Assembly: GCA_025594325.1 (NCBI GenBank)
Contig: JANHCV010000001.1
Span: forward strand, 1,550,001 to 1,614,000
DNA from: Blastocladiella emersonii ATCC 22665
Taxonomy: Eukaryota > Blastocladiomycota > Blastocladiomycetes > Blastocladiales > Blastocladiaceae
DNA: 64,000 nt
Reading direction: 5' to 3'
Part shown: positions 34,052 to 44,430 of the stretch, one piece after another
Position numbering within the stretch: position 1 is the stretch's first letter
How the letters are laid out: every line of letters starts with the position of its first letter
The notes under the pieces: model-generated
What the model was told of the DNA's origin: nothing
Databases searched by the model: none
Seen by the model: only the letters and a program-made list of their open reading frames with translations
Program-made: the position numbers and the translations under genes

Positions 34052-34387
34052 GCAGTTTTTCCTTCGACAACGACGACGACCCGTTTTTTTGATCCCCTCA
34101 ACATAAAAGTCTGTATTCAACCCGTCATCCCCCTCATTCCATCATCTCCCTCACCCTGATCTCAATCACGATAAACGCGTATTATCCCTTTCGTTCGTGC
34201 TTTGTCTTCCTCGGAGGTCGGTCTGTGAGTGGGCCGAGCAAGTCGGGAGTTTGGGTCAGGATTCGCGTCGTTCATGTGGCATGACCTGGTTTCCTCTTCG
34301 CCAACTTCTCTCTCGCTCCTCCAACCCACTTTGATGCAGTTCGATCAGATTATGAGTTCTTACACAGCCATCTATTGACGAGTGGTG
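34052..34387. other. Convergent 3' intergenic region
   Basis: 336 bp between two convergent stop codons, AT-rich and T-rich. It contains an AACATAAAAG stretch near 34101 and a run of T at 34084-34090 compatible with the 3' UTR of the coiled-coil gene. No gene. Confidence 0.6.
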
Positions 34388-37300
34388 CTAGACGCCCGCA
34401 GAGCCGATCCCCATCTCCTCAATCTGGCCGAGGATCGCGGAGACGTCGGCCGCGGACCCGCGAAACTTGCTGCCGCCAGACCCGAGCCTGAGGCCCGAAC
34501 CGACAGTGGCCATCCCACCGCCGCCACCGCCGCCGCTTCCGCCACGAATCGTGGACGGACGGCGCGAACCGAAGCGGCTCTCGCCGCCCGAGCCGCTCCC
34601 GTTCTCGTCGCTGTTGCCGGACGAGTCGAGCGAGGCCGTCGTCGACTTGCGCCGGCCGCCGGCGCTTCCGTTGCCGTGGTGACCGCGGCCCGTGCTCGCA
34701 GTCGACGCCCCAGCCGCTGCCGTCGTGGCCGCGCCCTCCTCGGCGCCCGCGCCGCCACCGCCGCCGTGCCGCGACCGCTTGCCGCGGTGGTACGCGTTCC
34801 AGATGCGGATCGTGCAGTCCCACGACGACGTGACGTACTGTCGGCGGCCGGCGATGTGGTGTACGGCGCGGATCTCGTCCGTGTGGCCGACGTTGCGCTG
34901 GACGAGGCGGTCGCCGTCAAAGACGCGGAGGACGCGGTCGCGGGCGCCAACGACCACGAGCCCGGCGTCGAGGTCCATGCACATGGCCGTGACGGGGCTC
35001 TCGTTGTTGACGACGATCAGGCACGCGAGCGTGTGCGGGTCCCAGAACCGGATCGACTTGTCCTCGCTCCCGCTCACCCACTGCGCGCGCGCGCCGCCCG
35101 CCCACGCCACCTTGGTCACCTCGGCCTCGTGACCCGCGAGCACCCCGACGAGCGGCATCCGCGTGTCGGTCGTCGCCGCCGTAGCCGTCGTCGAGGTGCC
35201 GCCCGGCGCGTGGAACTGGCGCACGTAAACGAACTTGTCGGCCGACGCGTACGCGAACTGCGGCGGCGCGGCAGCGGACGACCGCGGGCGCACCGCGAGA
35301 TCGAGAACCGGGCCGTCGGCCGCCAGCTCCTCGCGGCCCGCGGCCGACGTCGGGTCCCGGAACGAGTCGACGAGCGTGCCCGTGCGCAGGTCGTAGACGT
35401 AGATGCGGCGGTCCCACCCGCTCGTCAGCTACACGCTCGCTCACTTCTGTCAGCGGTCGTGGCCTGGACCTGAGCGCGTGAAAGAAGCGAAAGAGTACCA
35501 GAAAGTGCCCGCCGGCCTCCTCGCAGACAGCGAGACACGTCACAGCGTCGCGATGGTCGTCGAAGCGGTACCGCAGCGTGAGCCCGGTGATCCGGTTCGC
35601 GATGCTCTCGCCGGCGTGCCCGCTCTGCGCCTGGATCTCGGGCGGGAGCAGCGACGCGTCGCCGTGGTCGTCCTGCTGGTACCCCCACGTCAGCACGCGG
35701 CGCTCCTCAAAGGCGACGACGAGCAGGTCGAGCGCGTCGTGGAACAGCATGGTCGTGGCCGTCAGCTTGGCCGTGCTGGCCACGGCGGACGCGGAGCTGG
35801 ACCGGCCGAGCGACGGGGTTCCGGGCGCCGAGCGGTGCGATAGCGGGACACGGTGCGCCGCCGCCGGCGACGAGGACGTCGACTTGAGCGGGAACGAGAG
35901 CGCGCGCCTACCGGCCATGGACTGCCGCGCCGCGGGCGGGACCAGCTGTTGCTGCTGCTTGGCCGCCATCTTCTTGCCGGCGCTTCCCGGCGCTCCCGCC
36001 GCGGGCGCCATCTGGAGCAGCGCGGCGTGCATCGAGACGGGCTCGCGCGCGTACATGAAGGTGTTGAGCTGCATGCGCTCCCACTGGACGAGCGCGTTGA
36101 TGCCGGAGCTGAACATGAGGACGGGGTCGGACCGCGTGCACGTCAGCGCGTCCACGGCGTCGAGGCACTCGAGCGTGGTGACGGGCGCGGCCGGGTTGAA
36201 CCGCCACGTCACGAGCTGGCGGCGGCCCGTAATGGCGACCACCTCGTTCGTGTCGGGCAGAAAGTACAGGTGCTTGAAGACGGACGCGTTCTTGTCGTGG
36301 ACCTTGTCGTTGTCGGCCTTGACAAAGTCCGAGATCTACAGTTGGGACGGGTCAAGGTGAGCGGGTCGTCACAATCGGGGTAGGCGAGAGCGACCGTACG
36401 TTCACGCCGCTGCGCGGGTCGAGGAAGATGGGGAACAGCGAGTTGCACGAGATCCACAGCGTCTGGATGGGCGGGACGTAGGCGAGGCCGGTGATGGTGT
36501 CGAGGAACCCGTCGAAGCGCTGGAGGCAGTTGCCGTCGAGCGACCACAGCTTGACGCAGCGGTCAAACGACCCGGTGATGAGCCAGGCGTTCTCGGCGTC
36601 CTTGGCGTACGTCATGCAGGTGATGCCGGCGTCGTGTGCGTTGGCAATGGACGTGACGACCTGGACGCGCAGCCCGTGCGGCAGGCTCTCGTAGATGACG
36701 AGCCGCTGGTCGAACCCGCCGCTGTAGAAGCGCGCCTCGCACGAGTGCAGGCAGCTGACAATGTCGGTGTGCGTGCTCCCGCCGCTACCTCGCGAGCCGG
36801 CGGGCAGGTGCAGGTCCTTGAGGTCGAAGACGAGGTCCGGGATGTGCGAGGCGTTGCCCGCGGTGCCCGTCGACGCCTGGAGAATGTGGAAGTCCTCCTT
36901 GGCCTGGTACACGCGCACGCCGCCCTTTTGACCGCACATGAGCTGGTTGCGCCGCGAGTTCCATGCGAGCGAGTAGACGGGGGAGCCGGTCTACAGGGGG
37001 AGTGCGGGTCAGCGTTTGTGAGTCTCGCGGCGCCGGCTGAGCAGGGGTACCTGGATCTTTTGCAAGATTTTGCAGTTGTTGGACCACACGATGATGGTGC
37101 CGTCCTGCGACGACGAGACGAGGCATTTGATCTCCTTGCTTACTTTGCAGCGAGATCAGCGATTCGGCATGTTCAGCGTCAACAGGCCGGAGTCGCACGC
37201 ACCAGTAGACGAGGGCGGTGATCCATCCCGAGTGTCCCTCAAAGGTGGCGGTGAGGCGGCCCGTATCCGTGTCCCAGGCGCGGATGATCGAGTCCTCGCT

Positions 37301-37393
37301 GCCCGAGATCACCTCGCGGCGGCCCGTGTGGTGCGCGATGCATGTGATGGGTTTCGGGTGGGCGTCCTGCGGGACGACGCTCTTGAGCTCCAT
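34388..37393 (-). CDS. Multi-repeat WD40 protein
   Basis: Five minus-strand exons, 37393-37203, 37138-37051, 36990-36400, 36335-35499 and 35428-34388, encode about 915 aa. WD repeats are evident along the protein: HTGRREVISGSEDSIIRAWD, GTIIVWS, YSGGFDQRLVIYE, LITGSFDRCVKLW, LTSGWDRRIYVYD, WVSGSEDKSIRFWD, VVVGARDRVLRVFD and YVTSSWDCTIRIW. This suggests two propellers separated by a Gln/Ser/Ala-rich linker near residues 400-480. The first intron needs an unusual acceptor (GTAAG at 37143-37139) to keep frame. The tail of ~130 residues is Gly/Ser-rich and ends in a conserved-looking helix (FRGSAADVSAILGQIEEM). That tail is also present as decayed fragments inside the inverted repeat at 13.8 and 17.1 kb. 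Specific function unknown. Confidence 0.8.
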
Positions 37394-37608
37394 TGCATCT
37401 TCTTTGTTGCCTGCCCGGGACGGCAGAGGAGGAGGTTAGGGTTTGGGTTGAGAGGCGAGGGTCGCCGTCGCGTCCAACCGCGAGACGCGTCGCGCCACGT
37501 GAAGGGAACGCGTGATCGGCGGGAGACACCTTTGACGATCTCTCGGCCTGATTCTACGTTTCGCCTTCGCTCCATGGCCGAGAGGACGGGAAACTGTACA
37601 CATGTCTA

Positions 37609-38267
37609 TTACTGAGCCTGCGCGGCCGGCGGTGCGCTGAGGGACTGCAGGCGCTGGATGAGGCGCGGCGAGTGGACCATCTGCAGCGAGTCGGGGTCGT
37701 AGAACGGGTTCGTGAGCAGGTCGATGTAGGCCGCGTGCACGACCTCGAACGCCTGTGAGGGCTCAACAGTCAGTACGAGCGATGTAGAGGAGTATCGAGG
37801 CCAACGGACCGACTTGAGCTCCGAGTCCTTGGTGAAGACCGAGGTCGGGAGCATAATGAAGAACTTGATGCGCGTGTTGGTCATGTAGCCGTAGCTACAC
37901 CACGAGCGGCGTTAGCTCGAGCACTCGTGTGTCCAGGGACCGAGAGCCGCACATGTTGAGCCCGTCGATCGTGGCGAGGAGACCAAAGTAAGCGTCGGAC
38001 GGCGGGGTCGGGCTGCGCAGCTTCTCGTCCACGTAGTCGCACGCGACGTGCGACAGGAAGTGGAACTTGAGGTCGACGTCGTGCCCAGACATGGCGTGGA
38101 CCAGCAGCGGGTTGTTCTAGTCCGCGACAGAGCCGTCAGCGGGGGTGCGTTAAACGCGGTCCGTGCGAGAGCAGTCGGACCTGCTTGCCGACAATCGCGA
38201 CGCAGGCGATGCCCGCCGGGTAGCGCGGGAGGGGCGTCTGGGTGACGCTCTGTGGCCGCGAGTTCAT
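37609..38267 (-). CDS. TRAPPC2L/Tca17-like TRAPP complex subunit
   Basis: Four minus-strand exons, 38267-38181, 38116-37953, 37894-37810 and 37752-37609, encode 159 aa. The longin-like fold of the sedlin family can be followed: IACVAIVGKQNNPLLVH, LKFHFLSHVACDYVDEKL, YFGLL, then GLNIYGYMTNTRIKFFIML across an intron, and AFEVVHAAYIDLLTNPFYDP. The YGY.TN..IKFF and NPFY motifs fit TRAPPC2L better than TRAPPC2. The 57-nt third intron (donor GTCCGT) is a multiple of three and carries no stop, so retaining it would add 19 residues. TRAPP complexes act as Rab1/Ypt1 and Rab11/Ypt32 exchange factors in ER-Golgi and Golgi traffic. It starts 206 bp from the divergent ELP1 start. Confidence 0.85.
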
Positions 38268-38473
38268 TGCAGATGGTGAGGTCAAGTGGTTGCTTCGTGC
38301 GCTTCGTGGGCGAGAGAGGGAGATGAGCGTCGCCACACTCGCGGGCTCGCAGGGAGAAACGCGTCGGCGACGGCGGGCGTGAGGTCACGGCGCTCCTCTC
38401 CCCCCTCGACCGCCGATCCCTCTAAACGGCTCCCGCTCTCCCTGACCACGCATCAACGACACTACGCAAACCC

Positions 38474-41400
38474 ATGAAATCGCTCGTCCTGCTGACCGAG
38501 CGGGGCACCGACCTCCCAGGCCCGGTCCTGGCCCTCGCGCACGATGCCGTGACCCGCCGCCAGTTCGCCGCCGTGCACCTGCCCGACGACCAGGTCGGCA
38601 TCGTCGTGATCGACGGCAACGCGAGCGAGGTACGCCAATCTCAGCCTTCGCGTTGATTGCACTGAAGGAGAAGGCTCACGCGACGTATTTGATCCAGGAC
38701 TCGGTTTCCGAGATCGCCTTCCTGCCGCCCCCAGCATCCGTGACCGGCAACGAGGACAACAGCGCTAGCGAGCCCGCCGCGCCGACCATCGCGTGCTTCC
38801 AGTACCTCGCCGAGACCGACTCGCTGTACCTGGCCTTCCACGCGGGCGACCTCGTCAGCATCCAGCCCGCCGACGGCACCACGGCGCCCATCGGCAGCAT
38901 CACGGGCGGCGTCGCCGCGTGCGCGTGGTCGCCCGACGAGGAGCTCGTCGTGATCGTGACGGGCCTTGGCAACGTCATGGTCATGACCCGCGACTTTGAC
39001 CTGCTCGTCGAGACGCCCATCGAGACGGACGAGCACGGCGCCCAGGTGCCCGTCTCGGTCGGCTGGGGCCGCAAGGAGACGCAGTTCCACGGGTCCGCCG
39101 GGAAACAGGCCGCGCAGGCCCGCGCCCCGAGCGAGGCGCGGCTCTCGCCCGACGACGACCGCGCCGTGCGCATCGCGTGGCGCGGCGACGCCTCCGCCTT
39201 CACCGTCTCGTCCATTGACATGGCGCGCCCCGCCCACCCGAAGCGCACGGTGCGCGTCTACGCGCGTGACGGTGCGCTGCAGGCCACGTCCGAGCTCGTC
39301 GACATGCTCGAGCACCCGCTCGCGTGGCGGCCCGCCGGGAACCTGGTCGCGAGCACCCAGCGCGCGCCGGGCGGGAAGCACCTCGTGTGCTTCTTCGAGC
39401 CCAACGGTCTACGCCACGGCGAGTTTGCGCTGCGCGCCGATAACCTCGTGGTGCGCGAGCTCGCGTGGAACTCGGACTCGTCCGTGCTGTGCGTGTGGGC
39501 GACCGCGGGTGCCGACGCGGGCGAGGCGACCGACGTCGTGCAGCTGTGGACCATGAACAACTACCACTGGTACCTCAAGCAGTCCATCTCGCTCGGCGCC
39601 GGGTCGCGCATCGCCGCCGTGGCGTGGGACGCGTCGTGCCCGCTGCTCCTGCACCTCGCGGCCACGGGCGGCGACGCCGGCGACTCGCAGTATGTCAGCA
39701 TGCGCTGGACGTGGGACGTGCTCCGCGCCGCGCAGACGGACGCGGCGCACGCCGCCTCGGTCGGCGTCATTGACGGCGCCGCGCTGCTCCACACGCCCAT
39801 GGCCGTCGCCAACGTCCCGCCGCCCTACTCGCTGTCCCGCCTCGCGGCCGCGACCCCCATCAAGGGCGCGGCGTGCTGCGCCTCGCCCGCGTCGCCCGAG
39901 CGGGTCGCCGTTCTCGCTGGTGAGTGGCGCGGCGACGCTACGCTCGCCGTCTATGACGCCGCTGAGGGTAACCCGCGCAAGCTACGGCCCGTCGCCACGG
40001 TCCCCGTGAGCGCGGGCCCGTCCGTGTCGCTGCGCCAGCCCATACTCGTCGATTCGGTGACCGTTGTCGCTCTCGGCTACGACTACCTCGGCTGTACCGA
40101 CCTGCTGGTCCGCGTCTCGCTCGATGTCGAGGCCGGTTCCGCGACCGAGGTTTCCACCACGTTCCTCCCGTTCCAGGCGTACCGCATCGCCGCGAGCAAC
40201 GAGCACGGCGGCGACGCGCCCCACCTCGTCGTCGAGGACGCCTCGGGCCAGGTGTGGCGCGCGACGTGGGACGCGGACATGGGCGAGTACGCGCTGAGCC
40301 CGCTCGTGATGCTGCCAACGCCGTGCCAGTGGCTCGCCGTGTTCCCGGTCCCCGAGACGCTCGACGACGAGGTGCCGGACCTGTACGTCGTGGGTCTCAA
40401 CGAGCGGTCCAAGCTCGTGCTGGGCGACGACCAGGTGAGCGCCGAGTGCTCGTCGTTTGCGCTGCACGCCGACTACCTCATCTACACGACGCTGAGCCAC
40501 ACGGCGCAGTTTCTGCCGCGCGCGCGGCTCGGAATGTCGAGTGCGGTCATGCCCGAGCACTCGCGCGCCGTCGAGCGCGGCGCGCAGATCGTCACGGTGC
40601 ACCCGCGCGGGACCGGGCTCGTGCTGCAGATGCCGCGCGGCAACCTCGAGACCGTGTACCCGCGGCCGCTCGTGGTCGGGACGATCGTCGCGGCGTGTGC
40701 CGCCGGCGAGTGGCGCCGCGCCTTCCTCCTCGTGCGCCAGCACCGCGTCGAGATGAACGTGCTCGTCGACACGGACCTGCCGCGGTTCCTCGCCGCGGTC
40801 CCGGACGTGGTCGACCAGATCGCGAACCCGGACCACGTCAACCTGCTCCTGTCGAGCCTCAAGGAGGACGACGTGATTGCCGCCACGTACCCGGCGCTCG
40901 ACGGCCCCGCACGGCCCGCGGCGACGGTCGACGCGGCGGTCGAGGGCACGACCAAGGTCGGGAAGGTGTGCGACGCGGTGCGCGCGGTGCTCGAGTCGCG
41001 CGCCGACCGCGATGCGTGGATCACGACGACCATCACGACGTACGTCAAGTCGTCGCCGCCGCAGCTCGAGGCGGCGCTGCGCGTCGTCAAGCAGCTGGCA
41101 GCGGGGTCGGCGGACGCGGCGGTCGCGGAGCGCGCGCTCAAGTACACGATTTTCCTAGTCAACGTCGACGCGCTGTACGACGTGGCGCTCGGCATGTACG
41201 ATTTCTCGCTGGTGCTGATGGTCGCGCAGAAGTCGCAAAAGGACCCGCGCGAGTACCTGCCGTTCCTCAACGAGCTGCGGCAGCTGCCCGAGCCGTACCG
41301 CAAGTACCGCATCGACGCGCACCTGAAGCGGACCGACCGCGCGCTCGCGCACCTGCTGCGCGCGGGCGACGCGCACTTTGACGAGGTGCGCAACTTCATG

Positions 41401-42615
41401 GCCCAGCACGACATGCACCCGGCGGTCATCGCGCACTACTCGACCCCCGCGTTCCGCGACGACGCGAAACGCGCGTGCGTCCTCGCCGAGTACGCGGACC
41501 GGCTCGCGGCGTCGGGGATGGCCGCCGACGCCGCGCTCGCGTTCGAGATGGCCGGCCGGCTCGCCGACGCACAGGACGAGTACATCAAGGCCGGGATGTG
41601 GCGCGAGGCGTTTGCCGCAGCCGCGGCGCGCGGGCCTGGCGAGGTCGACCTCCCGCGGCTCGCGTACTCGGTCGCAGGCGAGCTGCGCGACCGCACCGAG
41701 TACGCGGCGGCGGCGACCGTCCTCCTCGAGCACGCGGGCGACATCGAGGCGGCCATGGCGGACCTGGTGCGCGGGTCGTGCTGGGCCGAGGCGGTGCGTG
41801 TGGCGCGGACGCACGACCGCGCGGATCTTGTCGACACACACGTTCGGCCCGGCGTGGCGGCGGCGCACGCGGCGATGCTCGGTCACCTGGGCGAGATCCG
41901 CGGCGACCTCGAGGCGCGCGTGGTGCGGCTCGCCGAGTGCCGCGCCGAGAAGCTCGCGCAGCTGCGCGCGCTCGAGACGGCCGGGTACGACCCGGCGCTC
42001 AACAACGTCGACGCCATGAGCGATACTACGTCCATGCTGTCGACGTTCACGGGCCTGACGCTCGCGTCGGGGACCGTCGTCAGCTCGCGCAGCTCGCGCA
42101 GCAACGCGCGCAGCGGGAAGCAGCGCCGCAAGAACGAGCGCAAGCGGCACGCTGGGCGCAAGGGCAGCGTGTACGAGGAAGAGTACCTGCTCGAGTCGTC
42201 GCGCCGCGTGTTTGAGCGGCTCGCGGGTGTCAAAGACGACGTGGTCGCCCTGCTCCGCGCCCTGCTCGTGTTCGACCACGTCGCGCAGGCTGCCGGGCTC
42301 CAGCTCGCGTACGCTGAGGCCATCGCATATTTCGGGCGGCAGGCCCGCATCCTCACGGCGGTTCCCGAGCAGGTTCGTTTGCACTTTCACTCATTCTCAG
42401 GGTCTGGTACTAACTGAGATGAACGATACGTGTAGCACCCGCTCCAGGCGCAGGTCGACAAGTTCCGTCTGCAGAACGACGAGGGCCTGACGCCCGAGAT
42501 GGCCGACAAGCGGCTGCAGGACATGTCGAGCGCGCTGGTGGCGGCGTTGCCCAAGCTGCCCGAGCCCAACGACTGGATGCTGTCGATGCTCCCGCGGCCG
42601 CCCGCGGCCGTGTAG
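38474..42615 (+). CDS. ELP1: Elongator complex subunit 1
   Basis: Three exons, 38474-38629, about 38674-42372 and 42436-42615, give about 1,344 aa, close to yeast Elp1. The signature VGWGRKETQFHGSAGK and CAWSPDEELVVIVTG lie in the N-terminal WD40 region. The C-terminal half is helical, TPR-like (AFEMAGRLADAQDEYIKAGMWREAF). A basic patch KQRRKNERKRHAGRKGS precedes the C-terminal dimerisation region, as in other Elp1 proteins. The protein is the scaffold of Elongator, which modifies wobble uridines in tRNA (cm5/mcm5U). The first intron is very short: 38 nt if it ends at 38667 or 44 nt if at 38673; I prefer the latter because a TTGAT branch-like site then lies 17 nt away. The 62-nt second intron has a clear CTAAC. 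Confidence 0.95.
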
Positions 42616-42656
42616 TGTAGACCAGATGGACTTTCAATAACGATTTATTAGCTTCC

Positions 42657-44135
42657 CTATGCCTCCAGCTCAGACACGGGCGCGGGCCACCTGAACCGCT
42701 CCGTCTTGTCGAGCGCTGCGAGCGTCTCCTCGAACCCAGGGTACTCAAGCTCTCGCGCAATGTCCGCGATCCGCGCCTTGACGGGCTCGCGCAACGTGTA
42801 CCCGGCGGCGACCATCTCCTGGTAGAACCCGAGCGCCTGGTCGAGCAGCAGCGTGTCCTTGTTCTTCGCCGCGCGCTTGGCAAAGTAGGCGACGAGCAGG
42901 GCGTAGTACCGCTCACTCATCAGCCCCTTGACGCGCATCCCGCGGACCCAGCGGTGCAGCTCGCGCACGCCGTCTTCGCGGTCGACAACGACGTGCGCGT
43001 CGAGCAGCGCGTCGACGACGAGCGGCGACTGCGGGACCGTGCCATGGCACGCCTCGAGCAGCGGGCGCGCGGCGCCCACGCGGCCGGCGTCGAGCAGCAG
43101 CCGCGCCGCGCCGTACATCGTGCGCGCGGGGAACGTGACGCCCATGTCGAGCATCGACTTGACGTACGCGTACACGCCGCTCGCGTCGCCCGCGGCCACG
43201 TACAGGGACGCGGGGACGGCGAAGTGGCCGCCGTCGAGCGCGTCGCCGAGCTCGGTGGTCCGGTTGGTCTCGCTGTACAGCTCGCGCGCCATGGCTCCCA
43301 CGAGCGCCGCGGCGGCCGCGGGCCCGCGCGTCGCGCCCGCGACCTGGACCAGGGCGAGGTTGAGGTCGGCGTCGCCCCACGGGTGCGCGAGGAGCCCGCG
43401 CCGCAGCGCGTCCTGGACGATCCAGTCGACGTGGCTGGGCATGCCGAGCGTCGCGGCGGCGGTGGCTGCCAGGCGGTGGTTGGCTAGGGCGTCGGGCGAC
43501 GGGGAGATCCACAGCCCGCGCGACTTGCGTGCCGTCTCGGGGTTGCGCGCATTGGCCGTGAACAGGTTGACGGCGGCAGCGGTGGGGAACCCGGCCGCGA
43601 CAAAGAAGCCGTGCAGGACGTGGAGCGCGCGCGCCGAGACGCGCTGGCGCTCGGCCGCGGCGCACAGGGACACGACGATGCCGGGCTCGCGCTTGATGGA
43701 CTTGGTGATGCCGGGGACGCGGTTAAGGCGAGTGATGACGAAACTGAGGAGGTTCGACCAGTCGTCGTCGGGCAGCGAGTCGTAGTGCGGGATCTTGGCG
43801 AGGACCGCGGCGAGGTCCTTGATGGCGGTTGGCGCCGTGGCCGGGTGCCGCCGCACGTCGAGCAGCGGCCACTCGAGGTCGGCGATGGCTTCGCGGTACC
43901 AGCTCACGATGCCGCGGTTGACGGCGTGTGTCAGGTTCGACAGTGGCAGTTTGCGGGGGGACTGCGGCTCGGATGGGCCGAAGAGGACGGCGGCGGTCGC
44001 TTGAGCCGTCGCTGGCTCGGTGGTGGTGCCCATGCAGCGATGGGGCTTCGCCGCGGCCGCGGCAGAGCGTGGAAGGGCCGGCGATCGCGCCACGGCCGCG
44101 AGGGTGGGAATCCGTCGAAGGGCGATGCGTAACAT
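42657..44135 (-). CDS. Predicted mitochondrial helical-repeat (PPR-like) protein
   Basis: A single exon of 492 aa. The N-terminus MLRIALRRIPTLAAVARSPALPRSAAAAAKPHRC is Arg/Ala-rich without acids, a typical mitochondrial presequence. The rest is helix-turn-helix rich with PPR-like pairs (ALHVLHGFFVAAGFPTAAAVNLF, SGVYAYVKSMLDMGVTFPARTMYGAARLLLDAGRVGAARPLLEAC, DQALGFYQEMVAAGYTLREPV), suggesting an organellar RNA-related role. The repeats are irregular and I cannot assign a named factor. The upstream in-frame leucine codons are not ATG, so the start at 44135 is preferred. Its stop lies 41 bp from the ELP1 stop on the other strand, so the 3' UTRs must overlap. Confidence 0.7.
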   Translation of the reverse strand: MLRIALRRIPTLAAVARSPALPRSAAAAAKPHRCMGTTTEPATAQATAAVLFGPSEPQSPRKLPLSNLTHAVNRGIVSWYREAIADLEWPLLDVRRHPATAPTAIKDLAAVLAKIPHYDSLPDDDWSNLLSFVITRLNRVPGITKSIKREPGIVVSLCAAAERQRVSARALHVLHGFFVAAGFPTAAAVNLFTANARNPETARKSRGLWISPSPDALANHRLAATAAATLGMPSHVDWIVQDALRRGLLAHPWGDADLNLALVQVAGATRGPAAAAALVGAMARELYSETNRTTELGDALDGGHFAVPASLYVAAGDASGVYAYVKSMLDMGVTFPARTMYGAARLLLDAGRVGAARPLLEACHGTVPQSPLVVDALLDAHVVVDREDGVRELHRWVRGMRVKGLMSERYYALLVAYFAKRAAKNKDTLLLDQALGFYQEMVAAGYTLREPVKARIADIARELEYPGFEETLAALDKTERFRWPAPVSELEA

Positions 44136-44430
44136 GGTTTCTTGTCGATGCGGGAGAAGCAAGCGGGGACTCTAGTGGCAATGCTTTTAGCGCGAGCACG
44201 GCGTGCCCCTGAGCAGCACCCCTGGCTTTGCCCCTGCAGATCCTCTTTGACAAGCGGGTGCCTTGGGAGCGGGCTGGGCGGACGCGGCGCTCATCCACGC
44301 ATGGTGCTCACCTGACGCCTTGGACACAGCTGGCCGAGTCGACTCGTTTTCGCGAGCGACCTCAGCAGCCCGCCCTGCTCCCTCACACCGTGCCTCGACG
44401 CACGACGGCACTCTCGCACTCGGTGCAACC

